NCBI RefSeq assembly: GCF_002802965.1
Contig: NZ_NXGA01000001.1
Span: 2,199,871-2,263,870 of the forward strand
From: Sporolactobacillus pectinivorans
GTDB taxonomy: Bacteria > Bacillota > Bacilli > Bacillales > Sporolactobacillaceae
Direction: 5' to 3'
Length of the DNA stretch: 64,000 nucleotides
Position numbers and translations under genes: made by a program. Positions 17,334 to 27,369 of the stretch are shown piece by piece. The notes under the pieces were generated by a model. It was not told where the DNA came from, did no database searches, and was given only the letters and a program-made list of their open reading frames with translations. Each line of letters opens with the position of its first letter. Position 1 is the first letter of the stretch.

Positions 17334-19073
17334 TTATGTAGCCGGTGAGTCATTCAGTTTAAACCGATTCATCATGTCATCCATTCTTTTTGATTCGAGG
17401 GCCATTGATTCCGCGTCATGCGAAAAACTAAGCATTGTTTCATTGACGCTTTCCATCGATTGTGATACATCGCCAACCGTTGCTGCTGACTGTTCCGATA
17501 CGGCGGCAATACTCTCGATTGAATGGATCATATTTTGTCCGATTTCACTAATTTCATGAAGTCTGGCAGACATGCTTTTTATTTTTTCTCCTACCTGTTT
17601 CATCTGTGCATCGATCTGCGTAAATTGGCCGCCCGTGGTCTTGATTTGTTCCGATCCGTTCCTGACTTGTTCATAGCTCATGGTCAATGCCTGATGCACA
17701 GCACCGGAATTCTTACGGATCTCATTCATCATTCCGGTAATCTTTTTCACAGACTCCGACGTCTGGTCGGATAAGTTGCGGATTGATTCGGCAATAACCG
17801 CAAATCCCTTGCCACCTGCTCCTGCCCTGGCAGATTCAATCGAAGCATTGAGCGCAAGAAGATTAGTTTCTCTGGCAATTCCTTCAATCAGATGAATCAA
17901 GCCGGAGATATCCTTCATCTGCTCATCAAGCCGCGTCATTTTGACCATGCAGTCCTGGACACTGCTGTTAATCATAGTCATATGGCTCACGGAGCTGTCA
18001 ATCGAGTTTTTCCCCTTTTTCGTTGCTTCTGTCGCTGAAACAGAAAGCTCATTAATTGAGCTCGCCCGCGTGGCTTCGCCGGAAAGACTGTCCATGAAAT
18101 GACCTGCCATTTCACTGATTTGTGATGCATTTTTTGCCTGATCTTCCGTACCGGCGGAAAGTTCAGCCATTGCCTCTTTGACATGATTACTGTTTTCTGC
18201 CACCTCACGAACAGATTGGATCAAATGGTGGCTGTTCTGCCGTGATGTAGTCGAAAGTCTAGCGATGGTCAGTGTCATATTCAGCAGATTGTTTTTCATA
18301 TTGATGATCGACTGTGCAATCAGACCGATCTCATCTTTCCCGCGAACGGTTTCCGCGGAGTCTCTAAGATCACCTGAAGCGATCCGGTCTGTCATTTTAA
18401 GAACGTGAGCAAAGGATAGCCTCATCTGCCGGTGTATGAAATAGGTGATGCACCCGCTCACGGCTACGGACAGAAGCAAACTCAATATTAAAAAAATGAT
18501 CGACCATCTGATCTGGGCACGAGCCCCCGCGACCGCCGACTGTTCCTGGCCTAAAACCGAAACCCGAAGATTTTGAATCTGCCTCATTGTATCATCCTGA
18601 AGGCGGTTCTGCTCATTTCGGATGCTTCTTGCTTTCTTCATATCATTCATCGATATTGCAGGCACCAGTTCGTTTTGAAACAGATCATAGGTCATCGAAT
18701 CGTTTCTCATAATCCGGTTGAAAATCGTCTGCTGCTCTGGAGTCTTCATATAAGGCTGCACCTGGCGTTCCATCCGGGTCAGCTGCTGCTGGTCCTGTGT
18801 ATACCGGCTAACCGCCGAGTCACTGGGATTAATGAGATAATCGGCGACTCCGGAATCTTTGGAACGGAACAAAGAGCCAATATCTGTAATTTGAACGACC
18901 CGGTTCGCCTCCACTCCGGCACCGTCCACCTTCTGCAGTGCCTGCACGAGCAAAATTGTGGCGATCGCCACGGAAACCAAAGTGATCAGGAGTACGATAA
19001 GAAGATTTAGAAGATACTTCTGATTGATTTTAAGATTTCGCCATTGAAAATGATACCGTAATCTTAGCTGCAT
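17334..19073 (-). CDS. Methyl-accepting chemotaxis protein
   Basis: A 579-residue chemoreceptor. There is an N-terminal transmembrane helix (about 18-40), an extracellular four-helix-bundle-like sensor (about 40-185), a second helix (about 187-210), a HAMP linker and a long cytoplasmic coiled coil with the conserved hairpin tip [20 protein letters not shown]. It feeds CheA/CheW. The ligand is unknown. ATG at 19073 follows AGGAGGGCGTC, and the longer frame to 19100 would start before this site. It is divergent from the SpoIIP-like gene. Confidence 0.92.
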   Translation of the reverse strand: MQLRLRYHFQWRNLKINQKYLLNLLIVLLITLVSVAIATILLVQALQKVDGAGVEANRVVQITDIGSLFRSKDSGVADYLINPSDSAVSRYTQDQQQLTRMERQVQPYMKTPEQQTIFNRIMRNDSMTYDLFQNELVPAISMNDMKKARSIRNEQNRLQDDTMRQIQNLRVSVLGQEQSAVAGARAQIRWSIIFLILSLLLSVAVSGCITYFIHRQMRLSFAHVLKMTDRIASGDLRDSAETVRGKDEIGLIAQSIINMKNNLLNMTLTIARLSTTSRQNSHHLIQSVREVAENSNHVKEAMAELSAGTEDQAKNASQISEMAGHFMDSLSGEATRASSINELSVSATEATKKGKNSIDSSVSHMTMINSSVQDCMVKMTRLDEQMKDISGLIHLIEGIARETNLLALNASIESARAGAGGKGFAVIAESIRNLSDQTSESVKKITGMMNEIRKNSGAVHQALTMSYEQVRNGSEQIKTTGGQFTQIDAQMKQVGEKIKSMSARLHEISEIGQNMIHSIESIAAVSEQSAATVGDVSQSMESVNETMLSFSHDAESMALESKRMDDMMNRFKLNDSPAT

Positions 19074-19166
19074 GACGCCCTCCTGGTTATTAAGAATCAA
19101 GCTGAAAGTCCTTTATTAAGTATTCAACGTGCAGCGAAATGAGACAAGACGAATCATGTAAATTTA

Positions 19167-19186
19167 TTGTAAATCAGGCTTTACAA
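19167..19186. promoter_or_regulatory. Inverted repeat between the chemoreceptor and spoIIP-like genes
   Basis: TTGTAAA-tcaggc-TTTACAA is a perfect 7-base inverted repeat. It resembles a Rex-type redox operator (TTGTGAA arms) with one change in each arm. The assignment is tentative. Confidence 0.3.
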
Positions 19187-19333
19187 ATTATTGCTGTAAC
19201 ATTAAATAGTCTAAGGGAATCTTAAATATCTTTTTTAATCTTTTTTAATGAAAAATTGAGTCTATCTTTTCCCCTTCGAATCATAGAGTTAATCAGACGG
19301 CATGAAATTCTCAGATGGTCAGGAGGGACAAGC

Positions 19334-20422
19334 TTGAATCATAACGACCCATCTCATACAACCTCACTCGCAGAAATTTTCTTATACTATTTGATTCTCC
19401 TGATTATTGCCTACGGGCTGGCTGCGTTAATCGTTGTCAGCCAGGTAAGAATCGGTCCTGTAGACGATGCGCTGCAAAAAGCTAACTGGCCTGCAGAAGC
19501 GTTGATGGCTGAAACCTTCGGTAATGAAAACTCAGTTTTTAATCACGTCATCCGTGCAACTGATCGCCCGAAAAGTGTCTATAAACTTGCTTTTGAGGTC
19601 ATGACCGATCTGCGGTTTGATGATATCCGAAGCCTTTTCGGTTCGGAACTTCCGGGTTTTACAATTTATAATACAAAAATATTTGTAGCGGGCAAAGGAT
19701 TGAACTACACGAATCTGCCTCAAGATAGTCCGCCACCGCCTGAAATTACCCTGGAAAAGCCTAAGCAGACAAAACCGGAGAAAGCGCCGTCAGGCCCAAT
19801 CACTGATAATAATAAACTTAAAAAAACAGTATTACTCTACCACACACATTATTGGGAGTCGTATAAACCTTTTAACAACGGTCAGGCAACAGGTCTGAAT
19901 CCGGATCATGGCGTAATTCATGACGGATTTGTAGTTGGAAACGTCCTTGCAAGTCATGGTATTGGCTATATTAATACGGGCATACAAAACTGGGGCTACA
20001 ATGTTGCCTATCAGGGTTCAAGAATTCTTGTCCAGAATTTGCTCAAGCAAAATCCTACCCTTACCTATTTGATCGATATTCACCGGGACTCTTCCGGAAG
20101 GAGCATCACAACAATGGATTTGAACAATACCTCTTACGCGCGGATCAGCTTCATTATCGGTGAGGATAATCCGGACTATTCGGCCAATCTGTATATGGCA
20201 AAGCAAATAAAAAATGTTATGGACAAACAGTACCCGGGCCTTGTGCGCGGCATTGTCGGCAAAACAAAATTTGACGGCAATGGTGTCTACAATCAGGATC
20301 TGTCAAAAAATGCCCTGCTTATTGAGATCGGCGGCATCGATAATACTCAGGCTGAGGTGGATCGGGCATCTAAGGCATTTGGTGAGGCCCTGGCCACATA
20401 TATAAAACAATCAAATCCATAA
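19334..20422 (+). CDS. spoIIP: SpoIIP-family cell-wall hydrolase
   Basis: A 362-residue sporulation protein: a transmembrane helix near the start (about residues 12-35), a linker with PPPPE, then the SpoIIP amidase/endopeptidase domain (about 165-360). Zinc-ligand regions LLYHTHYWESY and LIDIHRDSSGR are present, with the C-terminal NALLIEIGG. In sporulation SpoIIP works with SpoIID and SpoIIM to thin septal peptidoglycan and drive engulfment. TTG at 19334 is chosen for the GGAGGG seven bases upstream. gpr and the lep/lon neighbours of B. subtilis spoIIP are not here, so it may be a SpoIIP paralogue. Confidence 0.85.
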   Translation: MNHNDPSHTTSLAEIFLYYLILLIIAYGLAALIVVSQVRIGPVDDALQKANWPAEALMAETFGNENSVFNHVIRATDRPKSVYKLAFEVMTDLRFDDIRSLFGSELPGFTIYNTKIFVAGKGLNYTNLPQDSPPPPEITLEKPKQTKPEKAPSGPITDNNKLKKTVLLYHTHYWESYKPFNNGQATGLNPDHGVIHDGFVVGNVLASHGIGYINTGIQNWGYNVAYQGSRILVQNLLKQNPTLTYLIDIHRDSSGRSITTMDLNNTSYARISFIIGEDNPDYSANLYMAKQIKNVMDKQYPGLVRGIVGKTKFDGNGVYNQDLSKNALLIEIGGIDNTQAEVDRASKAFGEALATYIKQSNP

Positions 20423-20546
20423 AAAACAGTTGTAATAATTAGTACCAGGTATTAATATGTAGTTATATAAAACAACGCTCTTTCAATCCTTGGTACTATT
20501 CATTGATTGTTTGCACAATTAACAGAAAAGCAGAGGTGTCCATTTA

Positions 20547-22142
20547 ATGGAACTTAAAGATTTGATCGCTCCGGACTCTTACAATCTGACTAGTGAAATT
20601 GATCGCTTTGACTCAGATAAAATTGCGCTTCGCTGGGAAAATGAGGATGGAGAAAAAAAGACTGTTACCTATCATGAATTGATTCAGAGAGGAAAACGGT
20701 TTGCGAACGTGCTGACCAGCTTAGGAATCAAAAAGGGTGACAGGATCATGACGATTGTGCCCCGGATCATTGATGCGTATGTGATTTATCTTGGCGCACT
20801 GAGAGCGGGCATCGCTGTTATTCCAGGATCGGAAATGCTCAGATCCGCAGATATTGCTTTGCGCATTAATCAGGGAGAGGCAAAAGCAATTGTTGCTTTT
20901 CACGAATACAGCGGCCAGGTTGACGAGATCAAGGAAGAGACGCCGTCACTGAAATACAAACTATCAGTAGCCGGAGAAACTGCGGGATGGTTGTCGATGG
21001 ATCAATTGATTGGAGAGGCTTCTGCTGATTTTACAACCGTTGAAACGAGCAAAGATGACATGGCTTTTCTGACTTATACTTCAGGGACCTCAGGCACTCC
21101 TAAAGGCGTCGTACACAGCCATGCCTGGGCCTACGCCCATCTGAGAATTGCAGCGCCTCGCTGGTTGGACATTCGCGATGGTGATACATTCTGGGCAACT
21201 GCCGGCCCGGGCTGGCAGAAATGGATCTGGAGTCCGTTCCTTTCAGTTCTGGGCAAGGGCGTTACCGGATTTGTATACAACGGGCGGTTTAATCCTGAGA
21301 AGCAGCTGCAGCTGCTTCAGGATTATAAAGTCAACGTCCTCTGCTGCACGCCGACCGAATACAGACTGATGGCAAAAGTTGACGGGCTTGAAAAATATGA
21401 TCTATCCCATCTGCGCAACGCCTGCTCCGCCGGAGAAGCATTGAACCGGGAAGTGATCGACGTCTTTAAGAAAACATTTGATATTCAGCTTAAAGACGGC
21501 TATGGACAGACGGAAAGCACGCTGCTGATTGGCACCATGGTCGGTGATAAAATCTGTTATGGATCAATGGGTAAACCTATTTTGGATCCTTTTATCACGA
21601 TTATCGATGAAGACGGCAATCCCGTTCCTGATGACGTGATCGGTAACATCGCCGTCCGCCGTGATTTTCCGGCGCTGTTCCGTAGTTATTATCATCAGCC
21701 GGATCGTTATCAGGCAGCTGTTCGCGGCAACTACTTCCTTACCGGGGATCGTGCTTCGAGAGACAAAGACAACTATTTCTGGTTCCACGGCAGACGCGAT
21801 GATGTGATCATCAGCTCCGGGTATACCATCGGACCGGTAGAAGTGGAAGACGCATTGCTCAAGAATGAAGCAGTCAAGGATTGTGCGGTTGTCGGGAAAC
21901 CGCATGCCATCCGTGGCAATATTGTCAAAGCATTTGTCATACTCAAAGACGGTTATACCGGCGGTCCGGAACTGATTAAAGCATTGCAGGCATTCGTTAA
22001 AAGTGAAACGGCGCCTTATAAGTATCCGAGAGAGATCGAATTTGTCACGGATCTTCCAAAAACCATCTCAGGTAAAATCAAACGGTCTGCTCTGCGTGAT
22101 CTTGAAGTTCGCCGTGCCCGTGAAAATGGACTGACCGTTTGA
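20547..22142 (+). CDS. mbcS: Acyl-CoA synthetase, MbcS-like (short/branched-chain acids)
   Basis: A 531-residue AMP-forming ligase that activates short or branched carboxylic acids with CoA. Visible motifs: phosphate loop TYTSGTSGTPKGVVHSH (about 172-188), DGYGQTE (about 318), GDRAS and the C-terminal lysine region KTISGKIKRSALRDLE. The length and ends match the Bacillus MbcS (YtcI) proteins, which supply methylbutyryl-CoA-type primers for branched fatty acids. A clear terminator follows. It is a single gene with a 124-base gap after spoIIP. Confidence 0.82.
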   Translation: MELKDLIAPDSYNLTSEIDRFDSDKIALRWENEDGEKKTVTYHELIQRGKRFANVLTSLGIKKGDRIMTIVPRIIDAYVIYLGALRAGIAVIPGSEMLRSADIALRINQGEAKAIVAFHEYSGQVDEIKEETPSLKYKLSVAGETAGWLSMDQLIGEASADFTTVETSKDDMAFLTYTSGTSGTPKGVVHSHAWAYAHLRIAAPRWLDIRDGDTFWATAGPGWQKWIWSPFLSVLGKGVTGFVYNGRFNPEKQLQLLQDYKVNVLCCTPTEYRLMAKVDGLEKYDLSHLRNACSAGEALNREVIDVFKKTFDIQLKDGYGQTESTLLIGTMVGDKICYGSMGKPILDPFITIIDEDGNPVPDDVIGNIAVRRDFPALFRSYYHQPDRYQAAVRGNYFLTGDRASRDKDNYFWFHGRRDDVIISSGYTIGPVEVEDALLKNEAVKDCAVVGKPHAIRGNIVKAFVILKDGYTGGPELIKALQAFVKSETAPYKYPREIEFVTDLPKTISGKIKRSALRDLEVRRARENGLTV

Positions 22143-22173
22143 TTGTTCTGTTTAATGACAATAAATGTGGCAC

Positions 22174-22210
22174 AAAAAAGCATTTCCCCTTTTGGAGAAA
22201 CGCTTTTTTT
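22174..22210. terminator. Bidirectional terminator between mbcS and ykoC
   Basis: AAAAAAGC-a-TTTC pairs with GAAA-c-GCTTTTTT around a 10-base loop, giving U runs in both directions. Confidence 0.75.
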
Positions 22211-23012
22211 AATAGCTGTCAAAAACATTTGAGAAGGGTGTCAGCGGGAACCACTTGGATAGAATGAAACTGGCAGCCACTGCTGCAAGCAGGATCAGAA
22301 CAAAAGCAGCATCAGAGCGACTCCAGCCGATCTGATAATAATAGGTTCGGTCATCTGTCAGTGCAAAACGTTTTGCCTCCATGGCAACGGCCGTTCTCTG
22401 GGCGCGGCGGATTGATTGGACAAGCATTCCGAGTGTGTAGCGCATAAAACGGTTATAAATGGCTTTTATCCCCTTTTTCCGCATCAGGCCGCGTACTTTC
22501 ATTGCCTGGCGGATGTGGAAAAATTCTTCAGCCATTAAGGGCAACATCCGGAAAGCAGCAAGGCAGCCATAGGCATAACGGACCGGAACTCTAAGTTGCT
22601 GCATCAGTGAGTAGAAAAAAGGTACCGGTTGCGTCGTTGAAGCGAATAACATACCGACCAGACTGAAAACAAATGTCCTCAGCCCGAGCAGGATGCCGCG
22701 CGCCAAACTCTCCTCTGTCACCCTGACCAGAAACCACTGAAAAAGGACATGTGTCCCTTTTCCATATAAAATCATCGCCGAAGCACTGAGAAAGGAGACA
22801 ATAAACGTGATGAACAAAAACCAGAAAGAAATTTTCCCGGAGCTCCCTCCGGCGTATAGGTAAAGCATTAAAAAAACTGCTGTTGCCCAGATTATCGTAT
22901 TCAGATTATGAACAAATAAATAAACGATAAACAAAAGCGCAAAACATAAAAATTTAAGTGTTGGATTGACTTTGAAAAACAGTCGGTCTGTCTTCGTCCA
23001 CAATGCGTCCAT
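22209..23012 (-). CDS. ykoC: ECF transporter transmembrane (T) component, YkoC-like
   Basis: A 267-residue integral membrane coupling protein of an energy-coupling-factor importer. It has about five helices and the conserved cytosolic helix with ALA/RGL-like motifs (AMKVRGLMRKKG, AQRTAVAMEAKRF) that contact the ATPase. ATG follows GGGAGGGGGATCCGA and overlaps ykoD by 59 bases, so the two are translationally coupled. It is the last gene of the TPP-controlled operon. Confidence 0.88.
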   Translation of the reverse strand: MDALWTKTDRLFFKVNPTLKFLCFALLFIVYLFVHNLNTIIWATAVFLMLYLYAGGSSGKISFWFLFITFIVSFLSASAMILYGKGTHVLFQWFLVRVTEESLARGILLGLRTFVFSLVGMLFASTTQPVPFFYSLMQQLRVPVRYAYGCLAAFRMLPLMAEEFFHIRQAMKVRGLMRKKGIKAIYNRFMRYTLGMLVQSIRRAQRTAVAMEAKRFALTDDRTYYYQIGWSRSDAAFVLILLAAVAASFILSKWFPLTPFSNVFDSY

Positions 23013-24462
23013 TCGGATCCCCCTCCCTGCCCGGATCAGGATCTGTCACGAGTGAATCACCGATCAGCCTGCCTTGTTTAACCGTTAAAACGCGAGTCGC
23101 AAAGTGCCGGACAATCTCCATTTCATGGGTCACCATGATCACTGTAGTGCCCTCATCAACGAGCTGCTGTAACACGTCGAGGAGTGCAAAAGTATTTCGC
23201 GCGTCCTGGCCAAATGTCGGTTCATCGAGAATGACGGCTTCAGGACGGTCGATCAGCGACGACGCAACACTGAGCCGCCGTTTCTGCCCGACCGATAACT
23301 GAAAGGGATGGCGCGCGCGCTGTTCGTTCAGTGAATATCTGTCAAGTGTCTCATTCACGCATCTATCGATGACGTTCCTGTCGGATTTTTTCAGTTTAAG
23401 ACTGAAAGCCAGTTCATCATCGACCCGGTCGGTTACAAACTGGTACTCCGGGTTCTGGAAAACGAAAGCGACATCTTCTTCTTGGTGTTTGAGATGCCAG
23501 TGAATAGCCCCCTTGCGGTGGATCAGATTCATCAAACCCTCGACCATGGTACTTTTTCCCGCGCCGTTTTCTCCAATAATGGCAATCCATTCGCCCCGGA
23601 AGATCTTCAGACGGGACACCGAAAATTTGAGTTCCCTGCTGCGGAGCACAGAAAAATTTTTAAGGTCCAGAAGCGGCTTTTCATACGTTTTTTTCTTGAG
23701 ATTTCCTAATCGGCTTTTTTCATAGCCGGCCCAGGCGCCTGGATGCCAGATGCCATACTGATCCAGCTCCCGGCTGTGTTCTTTGAGAAGTTCTGATTTG
23801 GGTCCGTCAGCAATAATCTTTCCGTGCGCATCAAATAAAACAATCCGATCAACGAAATCGAGGATCCGGCTGATTTTATGTTCAACAATAACCAATGTTC
23901 GTTCAGAACCAATGTTACGTACGGTCTGCCACAATTGCATGGTTCCCTCAGGATCAAGCAGCGCCGTCGGTTCATCAAGAAAGAGCACTTCGGGTTCCAG
24001 CGCGAGCACGCTGGCAATCGCGAGTCGCTGTTTCATCCCACCTGAAAGCGAGTTAATCGGCCGGTGCGGATCTACAAAATCCAGTCCGGTCATGTTCAGA
24101 TACCGGTGAATCAGCTCAGGCATTTTTGAGGGATCGATTTTCCTGTTTTCCAGCACAAAAGCGATTTCTTCATCTACGTAGGGCATACAGAACTGAGTAT
24201 CAGGATCCTGAAAGATAAAACCCCAGTCTTCAGGAATAGACAGGGATTCCGCCCTCATCGGCAGCTGGACGCTTTTGGGAATCAGTCCGGAAAGTACCTG
24301 AAGCAGTGTTGATTTTCCACACCCGGACGGGCCGAGAAAGAGAACCTTCTCCCCCTTATGGTAGTGAAAACTAAGATCTTTGAAAAACATGTCCTGCTTT
24401 TTTGGAAAAGCAAGGCGTAATTTCGAAACGCCCCATTCCTGAATCCTACTTGTTGAGGACAT
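22954..24462 (-). CDS. ykoD: ECF transporter fused ATPase, YkoD-like
   Basis: A 502-residue protein with two ABC ATPase domains in one chain. The first has GPSGCGKSTLL (about 44-54), LSGGMKQRL and VLFLDEP; the second has GENGAGKSTMV (about 297-307), LSVGQKRRL and AVILDEP. It hydrolyses ATP to drive uptake by the YkoE-YkoC membrane pair. It overlaps ykoE by 17 bases and ykoC by 59. The likely substrate is hydroxymethylpyrimidine or thiamine, judging by the riboswitch. Confidence 0.92.
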   Translation of the reverse strand: MSSTSRIQEWGVSKLRLAFPKKQDMFFKDLSFHYHKGEKVLFLGPSGCGKSTLLQVLSGLIPKSVQLPMRAESLSIPEDWGFIFQDPDTQFCMPYVDEEIAFVLENRKIDPSKMPELIHRYLNMTGLDFVDPHRPINSLSGGMKQRLAIASVLALEPEVLFLDEPTALLDPEGTMQLWQTVRNIGSERTLVIVEHKISRILDFVDRIVLFDAHGKIIADGPKSELLKEHSRELDQYGIWHPGAWAGYEKSRLGNLKKKTYEKPLLDLKNFSVLRSRELKFSVSRLKIFRGEWIAIIGENGAGKSTMVEGLMNLIHRKGAIHWHLKHQEEDVAFVFQNPEYQFVTDRVDDELAFSLKLKKSDRNVIDRCVNETLDRYSLNEQRARHPFQLSVGQKRRLSVASSLIDRPEAVILDEPTFGQDARNTFALLDVLQQLVDEGTTVIMVTHEMEIVRHFATRVLTVKQGRLIGDSLVTDPDPGREGDPNGRIVDEDRPTVFQSQSNT

Positions 24463-25039
24463 CGTAATCTTCCTTTGTAACAGGGCGGACGAGCTGGGTC
24501 ACTCCCGTTTTCTCCAATGCTTTGACCAAAACAAATGGAAGCACGCCGGCAAAGATCAGTGCACCGATGAATCGAAAAATGATATTCAGAGTCAGATTCC
24601 ATCCTGCAAGATAGTTCATGGCACCTAAGGGGATATCCAAAATAAGCGATCCGGCGGAAGCGGCCAATCCGGATAACATGGCTGGAGACAGTGTAAAACG
24701 GCGGTACATGAAAACAGCAAAGATCAGTTCAGAAAATGCCCCCTGAATCAATCCGTAATAGAGATTGATGATTCCTCCGCTGCCGCCAAAAAGCACCTCT
24801 GCCAGTGCAGCAGCTGTTTCCGCCAGAAATGCGATACCTGGTTTTCTGATCAGCAGCGCCGCAAACGGTCCAGCGATAAACCATAATCCGTAAATCAGAG
24901 CATCGAGCTGCACGCCAAACGACTGGAGCAGATCGTAAACCGGCCCCATCAATCTGAAAATCAGTCCAAAAACCAAAGATGCAACAATGGTGACCAGGAT
25001 ATCGGTCAGATTCAATACGTTGTGTTTACTCCATTTCAA
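24446..25039 (-). CDS. ykoE: ECF transporter substrate-binding (S) component, YkoE-like
   Basis: A 197-residue membrane protein of about six helices that binds the vitamin precursor in an ECF importer. The family region FGGSGGIINLYYGLIQGAFSELIFA is clear. TTG at 25039 is chosen for GAGGG eight bases upstream. It is the first gene after the TPP riboswitch. B. subtilis has ykoF beside these genes, but no ykoF is present here. Confidence 0.9.
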   Translation of the reverse strand: MKWSKHNVLNLTDILVTIVASLVFGLIFRLMGPVYDLLQSFGVQLDALIYGLWFIAGPFAALLIRKPGIAFLAETAAALAEVLFGGSGGIINLYYGLIQGAFSELIFAVFMYRRFTLSPAMLSGLAASAGSLILDIPLGAMNYLAGWNLTLNIIFRFIGALIFAGVLPFVLVKALEKTGVTQLVRPVTKEDYDVLNK

Positions 25040-25112
25040 ATGAATCACCCTCTGTTCGTTTGTGTCCACCAGTCCGCACAAAAACTGGTCAGGGGAAAAG
25101 CACACAAATAAA

Positions 25113-25141
25113 CCGCTTCCTCGCGTAACACAAGAAAGCGG
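25113..25141 (-). terminator. Riboswitch-controlled terminator of ykoEDC
   Basis: Minus-strand CCGCTTTC pairs with GGAAGCGG, then TTTATTT. It lies just after the TPP riboswitch and before ykoE, as expected of transcriptional control. Confidence 0.75.
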
Positions 25142-25159
25142 CTGACTGTATGCTCATTC

Positions 25160-25250
25160 AAGCACCACTTCCCTACGCTGGTATTATCCAGATCAGGTCC
25201 AAGGGTCAGGGCTGAAGCCCCTCTCAGCAAAATGCGCCCCTAGTGGACAA
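25160..25250 (-). promoter_or_regulatory. TPP riboswitch (THI box)
   Basis: The minus strand shows the thiamine pyrophosphate aptamer: GGGGCGC start, CTGAGAGG, then ACCTGATCTGGATAATACCA and GCGTAGGGAAGTGG. Binding of TPP would favour the downstream terminator and shut off ykoEDC. This is one of the most certain calls in the window. Confidence 0.97.
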
Positions 25251-25422
25251 ATTCAATATTTAATTGCACATTCTCAATTTACTACATGTTCACCTTTTGT
25301 TCAAGAATAACTTCTTCTTTTTGCCAAGCTGCAAAGATTCAAACTTAGGAAGATTCACGGATAGTTTTTGTCCCATGGTTTATCCTAAGCTTTAACAGGT
25401 TTCAATATGAGGGAGATATGTA

Positions 25423-26028
25423 ATGCAACATTTGACTACTCGATTCATCCTTATGGGTATCCTGATTTTTTTCTTTTTTACCTATGTGTACACGGATGTT
25501 GTGTACACGGAACCGGTGAATGCACAGCTTCCCCTTCCCCGCCAGATCATCAAAACATCTCACCAGAAAGATAGCGCGGCATTAACCCGCACTTCCGATC
25601 TCATTGTTTATGCATCTATCGGTCCCCACAGCGACAGATGGCCGGTAAATAGGAGAATTTCTGCTCATCAAACACTTTTCAACGCCCGGCAGCAGATTCA
25701 AATAAAACGGGTGCTGAAGGGAAGTCTCCCGCCATCTGTTTATTTGCTGACAACGGGGGTCGATCCGCTTCCACGGCCAGGGGATCCATTGAACAGTCTC
25801 TATACCGGACCTCTGGCGGACGGTGAATTTTTGCTCTTTCTTAAATCCTATAATGTAAGACCTTATTATACACTTAATGGCGGTTTCAGTGCCGTTTATC
25901 CGATTATAAATGGGAAAACAGTGGTTCTGGAAGATGAAGGTTTTGGCGATTTTGGAGGAAAAACGGTAACTGAAATAGCAGATTTACTGCGGCAGCTGGT
26001 TCAAGCCCTTTCTTTTTGCCTGAAATAA
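25423..26028 (+). CDS. Membrane-anchored or exported protein of unknown function
   Basis: A 201-residue protein. Residues 7-25 form a hydrophobic helix (signal peptide or anchor), and the remainder is predicted outside the membrane. A strand-rich region (RQQIQIKRVLKGSLPPSVYLLTTG, given as the span about 85-108) and GEFLLFLKSYN recall exported proteins that measure or bind wall components, but I cannot name a family. ATG at 25423 follows GAGGGAGATATGTA. A terminator follows. Confidence 0.7.
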   Translation: MQHLTTRFILMGILIFFFFTYVYTDVVYTEPVNAQLPLPRQIIKTSHQKDSAALTRTSDLIVYASIGPHSDRWPVNRRISAHQTLFNARQQIQIKRVLKGSLPPSVYLLTTGVDPLPRPGDPLNSLYTGPLADGEFLLFLKSYNVRPYYTLNGGFSAVYPIINGKTVVLEDEGFGDFGGKTVTEIADLLRQLVQALSFCLK

Positions 26029-26051
26029 ATAAGTGTTTCGGCAGCACAAAA

Positions 26052-26090
26052 GCCTGTCTCTCTTTTTTGGCATAAATAAGTGAGACAGGC
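26052..26090 (+). terminator. Terminator after the exported protein gene
   Basis: GCCTGTCTC pairs with GAGACAGGC (21-base loop), then CATATTATTTT. Confidence 0.6.
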
Positions 26091-26129
26091 CATATTATTT
26101 TGATAGAAAGATCACAGGAGGAACATCAC

Positions 26130-26333
26130 ATGGAAAAACAAATCGCAGCATCTTTAAAAAGAAAACAAGTTACCCTTTCTGAACGAATCAGAAAATTTGC
26201 CGGAAAAATGGAGCATCTTTCACCTGAAGCGTGTTTCGAAATGCTGACCATCATCATGTACCGTTTGATTCTGTTTCTCGGTATTCCTTATTTTATTTAT
26301 GTGCTTTTTTCGTTCATCAGAATGACCAGCTGA
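26130..26333 (+). CDS. Small single-pass membrane protein
   Basis: A 67-residue protein: a basic N-terminal half (about 1-40) and one hydrophobic helix (about 45-64). ATG at 26130 follows GGAGGAACATCAC, a very good ribosome site, which is why it is accepted despite its size. Its stop abuts the end of the opposite-strand yppE gene. The function is unknown. Confidence 0.65.
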   Translation: MEKQIAASLKRKQVTLSERIRKFAGKMEHLSPEACFEMLTIIMYRLILFLGIPYFIYVLFSFIRMTS

Positions 26334-26729
26334 TTAATGGGACAGGCCCTCTTCAAGGATGTCCGTGTCCAACTGATCAAGGACATTATCGAGCACATAG
26401 TCAATCGCTTTGATTGTTTCGATGAATCGTCGTCTCCGGGTATCCTTTTGAAAAGCGGTGACGATCACAATCGACAGATTTTCACACGTGTCTTTAATCA
26501 GAACAGGAAAGACGTATTTGGGTTTCCGGTTTTCGACCCAGTCCTCCACAAGCGGTTGCCATTGATCAATGATCGCCTGGTAGCGATCGGCAAAGGGTTT
26601 TACATCCTGTTGAAAGTCCGCATCATAGTCTCCCGCAAGTGTATGGTTCATGAATTGATCATAAGCTTCTTTATTTCCGCTTTTCAATTTTTCAGTCAGT
26701 TTTTTCAACCTGACGGATTGACTATCCAT
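26334..26729 (-). CDS. yppE: DUF1798 protein, YppE-like
   Basis: A 131-residue all-helical cytosolic protein of the YppE/DUF1798 family, seen in the tail LDTDILEEGLSH and the motif FMNHTLAGDYDADFQQDVKPFADRY (span about 26-50). The function is unknown. Its position close to recU-ponA matches the ypp gene group of B. subtilis and supports the call. ATG at 26729 follows GGAGTGAACGATA. Confidence 0.82.
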   Translation of the reverse strand: MDSQSVRLKKLTEKLKSGNKEAYDQFMNHTLAGDYDADFQQDVKPFADRYQAIIDQWQPLVEDWVENRKPKYVFPVLIKDTCENLSIVIVTAFQKDTRRRRFIETIKAIDYVLDNVLDQLDTDILEEGLSH

Positions 26730-26823
26730 TATCGTTCACTCCAAACATACAAATTTCATCTTCCTGCTTCAGTGTAGCATGGAGCCTGTGTGAACGGCCA
26801 TTTTACATCAAATCGGGAGAACT

Positions 26824-27117
26824 TCAGGAAGAAGCTACAGCTTTTTTCTTCTGCAGGGAGAGCACACGTACTTCGCCCAGACGATCAGGAATACTGGGCC
26901 TTTGTGTTTTAAAAAAGCCAATCTCCTGGTCGAGATTCACAAGTTTTTTTGCTGAGTGTAATATAGGAAGTCTAAAAGCGGAGCAGTGAAAATCGATCAG
27001 GTCCTCAATTCTGCGCGTCACTTTATTCTCAAGTTGGTCCGTTTCAAGAATCAGAAAGTCGATCTTATTATTGATTTCCTTAATCGAGAGACCTCTGGCA
27101 TCAACTAAATGCTGCAT
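26824..27117 (-). CDS. Hypothetical protein in the ypp region
   Basis: A 97-residue, mostly helical, charged protein with a possible short coiled coil (SIKEINNKIDFLILETDQLENKV, span about 10-32). No family recognised. ATG at 27117 has GGAAGGGATAGACG upstream. It lies between yppE and the divergent recU, where B. subtilis has small ypp genes. Confidence 0.6.
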   Translation of the reverse strand: MQHLVDARGLSIKEINNKIDFLILETDQLENKVTRRIEDLIDFHCSAFRLPILHSAKKLVNLDQEIGFFKTQRPSIPDRLGEVRVLSLQKKKAVASS

Positions 27118-27369
27118 CGTCTATCCCTTCCTCTCATTAGCTTTGACTAATTATTCTGCTCTCATTACCGGATCCCCTTTATGTATGACAAAAGCAGTGC
27201 CGGGAAGACAAAACTAGTTTTTAAGGGACAAATTTCTATCAATCCATAGGATATTGATCTGAAATTGTGTCTCCGGTGCCGCTTAATTGTGAATTTTTCC
27301 CCGTTGACCTTTGATTTTGGTATACTGGGTTATAGCAATTGCTTATCCGATGAAAGGAGTATTGGGAAT

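Noticed and set aside
25045..25230. Minus-strand ORF before ykoE
   Set aside because: It covers the TPP riboswitch and terminator and is an artefact of translating structured RNA.
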